Assembly (NCBI GenBank): GCA_017634595.1
Contig: JAGBNC010000015.1
Location: 124,001-188,000 of the forward strand
Direction: 5' to 3'
Origin: Bacteroidales bacterium
Lineage (GTDB): Bacteria > Bacteroidota > Bacteroidia > Bacteroidales > UBA932
DNA: 64,000 nucleotides
Each line of letters starts with the position of its first letter. The stretch's first letter is position 1. Both the position numbers and the translations under genes were made by a program. A model generated the notes under the pieces. That model saw only the letters and a program-made list of their open reading frames with translations, ran no database searches and had not been told where the DNA came from. Shown piece by piece: positions 60,163 through 64,000 of the stretch.

Positions 60163-61521
60163 ATGAAGCGAATTTCATTCATCTTCCTTGCTGTGGCTGC
60201 GGCTTTGGCCTTGCACTCCTGCAAGCAGGTTCCCGAGTATTACACAACCCGGGTACCTATTTTCAGGGTGCTGCCGCCTGAAGGCGCTACGGATAATACC
60301 GTGACAATCGACGGCAAGGCTCAGTCCGTTAATTTTACGGTGCTTTCTACTGAAGAGTGGAGGGCAGAAGTCAGCGGTCCGGAAGCTTTTACTTTGCCTC
60401 TGCAGACCGGTGGAGTGGGTAAGACCACTGTCAGCATGCTTGCCGCAAGTAATGAAAGCGGTGCAGTCAGGACTGGCAAAGTGTCATTCTATCTGGGGAA
60501 TGAGCTCAAATATGAGTTTAATGTTTCTCAAGAAGAACAGTTCCCTTATCTTGACGTTCAGCCTGCAGATGTTGCTGTGGGAGCAGATGGTGACGTGTTT
60601 ACGGTGACGGTAGATACCAATCAGTCGTCTTGGTCATACGACCTTGGTGACGCTAAATCCTGGATATCAGAATCGGCCCGTACGGATAATTCCGTCAGCT
60701 TTACAGTGCCTGAGAATACCACAGGATCTCGTCGTATGGCAGAGATTCGTTTCTATGCTGTCGAAGCGCCTGAACTTATGGGCTATGTTACTGTGAACCA
60801 GGCTATTCCTGCAGTTCCTCCAACCGATTACATACTTGATGTAGTGTTCAATGATGACCGTAGCGCCACCGATAAGTCATCCCTCGGCATGACCGTTGAC
60901 AATAGTCGTCTCGATGCTGACGTGGCTGTTAAGTATAGTGAAAAGTTCGGACGCTATGTTGCGCAGTTTACCAACGAAAAGATCGCCCGCAGTGGCCTCA
61001 CCAGCGGATACTATATGATTCCTTACAAGACTACCGATGTGTTCGCTCAGAAACTTGCTGACGGATTCTCTTATGAGCTTGTGTTCTGCTGCTACAATGA
61101 CGCTACGGCTACTCAAGTCAAGCCATTCTCTTCAACTCAGGCCGGTGGTACAGGAATGTGCTTCCGCGCTAAGACTGGAGAGATCAACTTTGAGTGTCAT
61201 GTGGGTGGCAGCTGGAAAGAGCTGTACAGCGGTATCCTTCCTGTCAAGAACCAGTACTACCATGTGATTGGTACCTGGGACAAGGCAAATGGTATGTGCA
61301 ACCTTTACGTAGATGGGCAGCTTACAGCGACCGTTAATGCTACCGGAGATTTTAAGTTCATGGATACTAGCGTCGATGCCAGATGGTTCGGTATAGGCGC
61401 CGATCCCAGCGGAAATGACAACGGCGAAGCCTCATTCTACGGCGAAGTCGTGATAGCGCGTTTGTACGACAACCCCATGCGCGCAGAAGAGGTGAAGGCT
61501 TTGTATAAACTTGTAAAATGA
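60163..61521 (+). CDS. BACON and LamG-like surface lipoprotein
   Basis: 452 residues, lipobox LHSC (Cys19). Two BACON-like beta domains (about 40-125, VTIDGKAQSVNFTVLSTEEWRAEVSGPEA; and about 127-215, FTVTVDTNQSSWSYDLGDAKSWI) end in VNQAIP. A LamG/concanavalin-like domain follows (about 225-450, FSYELVFCCYND, YYHVIGTWDKANGMCNLYVDGQLTATV). BACON domains in Bacteroidetes surface proteins act as spacers or bind glycans; LamG domains bind ligands. Probably a surface accessory of the SusC encoded next, with which it overlaps by 4 bases (ATGA). Confidence 0.82.
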   Translation: MKRISFIFLAVAAALALHSCKQVPEYYTTRVPIFRVLPPEGATDNTVTIDGKAQSVNFTVLSTEEWRAEVSGPEAFTLPLQTGGVGKTTVSMLAASNESGAVRTGKVSFYLGNELKYEFNVSQEEQFPYLDVQPADVAVGADGDVFTVTVDTNQSSWSYDLGDAKSWISESARTDNSVSFTVPENTTGSRRMAEIRFYAVEAPELMGYVTVNQAIPAVPPTDYILDVVFNDDRSATDKSSLGMTVDNSRLDADVAVKYSEKFGRYVAQFTNEKIARSGLTSGYYMIPYKTTDVFAQKLADGFSYELVFCCYNDATATQVKPFSSTQAGGTGMCFRAKTGEINFECHVGGSWKELYSGILPVKNQYYHVIGTWDKANGMCNLYVDGQLTATVNATGDFKFMDTSVDARWFGIGADPSGNDNGEASFYGEVVIARLYDNPMRAEEVKALYKLVK

Positions 61522-64000
61522 CGGCTATGAAGAATTTAGAATTCAGAATTCTTACTGTGGTCCTGCTGTTGGCCGGACTGCTGACATCCATGTCCGCTGC
61601 AGCTCAGCAGAAGACTGTTTCGGGCCGTGTCGTGGACGATAAGGGTGTATCTGTCATCAGTGCAGCAGTTGTCAATACTGCTACTCGTGACGGTGTTATT
61701 ACCGATTATGACGGACGTTTCTCAATCAAAGCTTCTGAGGGTCAGACCCTGCGCGTAGAGCTTCTGGGCTATCAGACTCAGGAAGTGAAGGTCGGTTCCG
61801 GAGACAGCATTACAATTGTACTTGCAGAAGATGCAGAAATGCTTGACGATGTGGTGGTTGTGGGTTATGCCGTCCAGAAGAAGGTTAATGTTACAGGTGC
61901 CGTGTCGTCTATCTCTGGCGATGAACTTAATGCCCGCCCTGTTACCTCTGCTATGCAGGCCCTGCAGGGTGCGGATCCGTCGATGAATATTACATTAAGT
62001 TCAGGTAGTCCTGTGGGCGGCAGTTCGGTGAACATTCGTGGCGTCCCTTCTGTAAACGGCGGTTCCCCTCTGGTGTTGATAGACGGTGTGCCTGGAGTTT
62101 CGCTCGACCATATCAATGCTGCCGACATCGAATCTGTCTCGGTTCTGAAAGATGCTTCTGCAAGCGCAATCTACGGTGCAAGGGCTTCTGCCGGTGTAAT
62201 CTTGGTTACCACCAAGAGCGGCTCGAGCGGAAAGACCAAGGTGTCGTATTCCAATAGCTTCGGATGGATTAAGCCCACAACGAGCACTGATTTTATCTCG
62301 ACCGGCTATGATTGGGCCAAAGCTGTGGATGAAGTGTATTACGCCCGTTACGGTTACAGTGCCTTCCGTTACACAGAGGCTGACTGGGCTGAGCTTGAAG
62401 CTAGAAGGAACGATAAAGTCGAAGATCCTTCGCGTCCTTGGGTAGTAGTTGATGATAGCGGACAGTACCATTATTATGGTAATTATGACTGGTATAATGC
62501 CCTGTTCAACAGCAGCCGTTTCCAACAGCAACATGATCTTTCAGTATCTGGAGGAAATAAGACTGTGAAGTATTATGTCAGCGGCAAGTACTACGACCAG
62601 GAAGGTCTCCTCAGCGGTCCCGCCATTCCTGTCAAGGAACACTACGAGAACTACGCTTTCCGTGCAAAGCTGGATGCGCAGTTGTTCAAATGGGCCAAGT
62701 GGTCTACGAATGCTTCGATTCACCGTGTCCATCAGGTATATCCCGGCACTACAGGCGAAGCAATGTCTATCTCCGCTCTGGACCAGGCTCTTGGACCCAT
62801 GTTCCCTCCCACTAATCCTGACGGATCATATGTGATTTATCCTTACGATATAAGGGGAGTCGGTATTGGCAAGGGCCGTGGAGCCCTCCTCACTAATCCT
62901 GATATGCGCCATGACATTGACAACCGTACGCTTACTCTGTCTAACAGTCTGGAACTTACACCGTTCAAGGGCTTTTCCATCAAGGGTACTTACAATATCA
63001 CAAATTACTGGCGCTTGTATCGTGACCGCAATCAGGCTGCTACTTATTCCGATAAGATAGGTACGATAGTTACCAATACCGCCTATTCCAAGGACGAGTA
63101 CCGTGAACGTCACTATGAGTACAATGTGCATAGCTTCGATCTGGTTGCTACCTATCGTGCTACATGGGCCGATAAGCATCATTTCCAGGCTCTGGCAGGT
63201 ATGAACTATGAGCACAGAAGAACGACTGACCTTACAGTGGACCAATTCGGGGTCGGCAACAAGTCGCTCAGTACCTTTAATTCTGTGACTGATGATACTT
63301 ACTATACTATCACACAGGATATTACGGCATACAAGACGCTTGGCTTCTTCGGCCGTATAAACTATGACTACATGGAAAAATACCTCTTTGAGGCTTCTTT
63401 CCGTGCAGACGGTACTTCTCGTTTCGCCTATGGTCATAGGTGGGGCTATTTCCCCTCTGCATCGTTGGGCTGGCGCTTCACTCGGGAGCCTTTCATGGCC
63501 GCGACCAGGTCATGGCTCGCCGACGGCAAACTCCGTCTCTCGTACGGTTCTCTTGGTAACCAGCAAGTGTCTGACTACAGCTATCTGGAGACTATATCAT
63601 CATCTCAGCTGTCATATTTGTTCGATAATAGCGGCAGGCCTAAGTATGCTTCAGTTACTGACCCTGTGTCTTCCAACCTTACATGGGAGACCGTGAGCAC
63701 GTGGAACCTTGGCCTTGACCTCAGTTTCCTTGACGGCAGGCTTAATTTCACCGGTGACTGGTTTATCCGCCAGACGAAGGACATGCTTACCACATCCCTT
63801 ACACTGCCGAGCACCTATGGTGCCTCGACACCGAAGGAGAACTGTGCCGACCTGCGGACTAATGGCTGGGAAATCAGCCTTGGGTGGAAGGACCAGTTCA
63901 AACTTGGCTCCAAACCATTCCACTATGGTATTACTGCTACTCTTGGCGACTACAGGACGATCATAACCAAATTCAATAATCCTGAACGCATATTCAGTAA
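61518..64000 (+). CDS. SusC/RagA-type TonB-dependent transporter (3' end beyond the window)
   Basis: 827 codons are visible, open to the right edge. The start is ATG 61518 (ATGA overlap) or ATG 61527; the second gives a cleaner signal peptide (ILTVVLLLAGLLTSMSAAAQ). A carboxypeptidase-regulatory-like domain (VSGRVVDDKGVSVISAAVVNTATRDGVITDYDGRF), the TonB-box region LDDVVVVGY, the plug (VNIRGVPSVNGGSPLVLIDGVPG, SVSVLKDASASAIYGARASAGVILVTTK) and most of the barrel follow. A SusD partner is expected just past the window. The context suggests uptake of nucleosides, nucleotides or ribosylated compounds. Confidence 0.94.
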   Translation, partial: MTAMKNLEFRILTVVLLLAGLLTSMSAAAQQKTVSGRVVDDKGVSVISAAVVNTATRDGVITDYDGRFSIKASEGQTLRVELLGYQTQEVKVGSGDSITIVLAEDAEMLDDVVVVGYAVQKKVNVTGAVSSISGDELNARPVTSAMQALQGADPSMNITLSSGSPVGGSSVNIRGVPSVNGGSPLVLIDGVPGVSLDHINAADIESVSVLKDASASAIYGARASAGVILVTTKSGSSGKTKVSYSNSFGWIKPTTSTDFISTGYDWAKAVDEVYYARYGYSAFRYTEADWAELEARRNDKVEDPSRPWVVVDDSGQYHYYGNYDWYNALFNSSRFQQQHDLSVSGGNKTVKYYVSGKYYDQEGLLSGPAIPVKEHYENYAFRAKLDAQLFKWAKWSTNASIHRVHQVYPGTTGEAMSISALDQALGPMFPPTNPDGSYVIYPYDIRGVGIGKGRGALLTNPDMRHDIDNRTLTLSNSLELTPFKGFSIKGTYNITNYWRLYRDRNQAATYSDKIGTIVTNTAYSKDEYRERHYEYNVHSFDLVATYRATWADKHHFQALAGMNYEHRRTTDLTVDQFGVGNKSLSTFNSVTDDTYYTITQDITAYKTLGFFGRINYDYMEKYLFEASFRADGTSRFAYGHRWGYFPSASLGWRFTREPFMAATRSWLADGKLRLSYGSLGNQQVSDYSYLETISSSQLSYLFDNSGRPKYASVTDPVSSNLTWETVSTWNLGLDLSFLDGRLNFTGDWFIRQTKDMLTTSLTLPSTYGASTPKENCADLRTNGWEISLGWKDQFKLGSKPFHYGITATLGDYRTIITKFNNPERIFS

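Noticed and set aside
1-64000. tRNA, rRNA, CRISPR array, transposase or prophage genes
   Set aside because: I found no cloverleaf, rRNA segment, regularly spaced repeat or recombinase motif; coding genes fill nearly the whole window.

Overview
The window looks like a chromosomal segment of a gut-type Bacteroidales bacterium. The evidence is: two SusC-type TonB-dependent transporters and a SusD, many lipoproteins with an (A/S)-(S/A)-C lipobox, GldA/GldG-type ABC proteins, GH109, repeated TAnnTTTG promoter boxes (the Bacteroidetes -7 element), and start codons without Shine-Dalgarno sequences. I cannot name genus or species. I see no rRNA, tRNA, CRISPR array, transposase, integrase or phage gene, and no gap without a gene exceeds about 260 bases.

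Layout. 1-5.6 kb: the tail of an unknown gene, a stand-alone Clp N-domain protein divergent from gyrA, a TPR protein, and a convergent CapA-type metallophosphatase. 5.6-12.1 kb: a packed operon of a SPOR lipoprotein, a degenerate M28 peptidase fused to a TonB C-terminal domain, leuS and two yitT paralogues. 12.2-17.1 kb: a membrane-anchored AraC regulator, an RluA-type pseudouridine synthase, dnaK with a strong terminator flanked by a 45-bp direct repeat, and a fimbrillin-like lipoprotein. 17.2-32.2 kb: a nine-gene run in which most junctions overlap by 4 bases, made of a GldA-like ABC ATPase, two fused GldF-GldG permeases, two short MutS-like ATPases, SusC, SusD, a DUF4843-like lipoprotein and a PKD-like lipoprotein. 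32.2-37.5 kb: a lipoprotein family II pyrophosphatase, a lipoprotein EEP-fold hydrolase, a NahK-like kinase and a GH109 glycosidase. 37.5-44 kb: nadD-gmk, fba, corA, a lipoprotein aldose epimerase, and a pnuC-recR-mntP unit. 44-51.6 kb: rpsA, rnz, a GH73/LysM hydrolase, mltG and an M16 protease. 51.6-53.2 kb: a DUF1573 protein, a 57-residue ferredoxin and an exported esterase. 53.4-64 kb: a nucleoside/ribose scavenging locus of LacI regulator, ribokinase, sugar transporter, nucleoside hydrolase fused to a HAD phosphatase, metallophosphoesterase, BACON/LamG lipoprotein and a SusC cut off by the window end.

How the genes fit together. The last locus reads as an outside-in route: surface or periplasmic dephosphorylation of nucleotides, hydrolysis of nucleosides, ribose uptake and phosphorylation, under a LacI repressor with candidate operators on both divergent promoters. 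The 32-37 kb unit pairs removal of terminal GalNAc (GH109) with a HexNAc 1-kinase, plus two exported phosphate-releasing enzymes. The 17-32 kb operon is the least explained: one ABC ATPase serving two permease subunits, co-translated with a MutS-like pair and a SusCD importer.

The most unusual non-coding signal is a family of long intergenic hairpins. Three have 27-28 bp arms that differ in sequence from locus to locus but enclose nearly the same 16-17 nt loop (38706-38775, 48673-48742, 53245-53318). A fourth has a 23-bp stem closing a structured 63-nt insert (42090-42198). None is followed by a U-run, and one lies between divergent genes, so simple terminators do not explain all of them. A second general signal is that at least seven genes have the -7 box only 3-9 nt before the start codon, which implies leaderless mRNAs.
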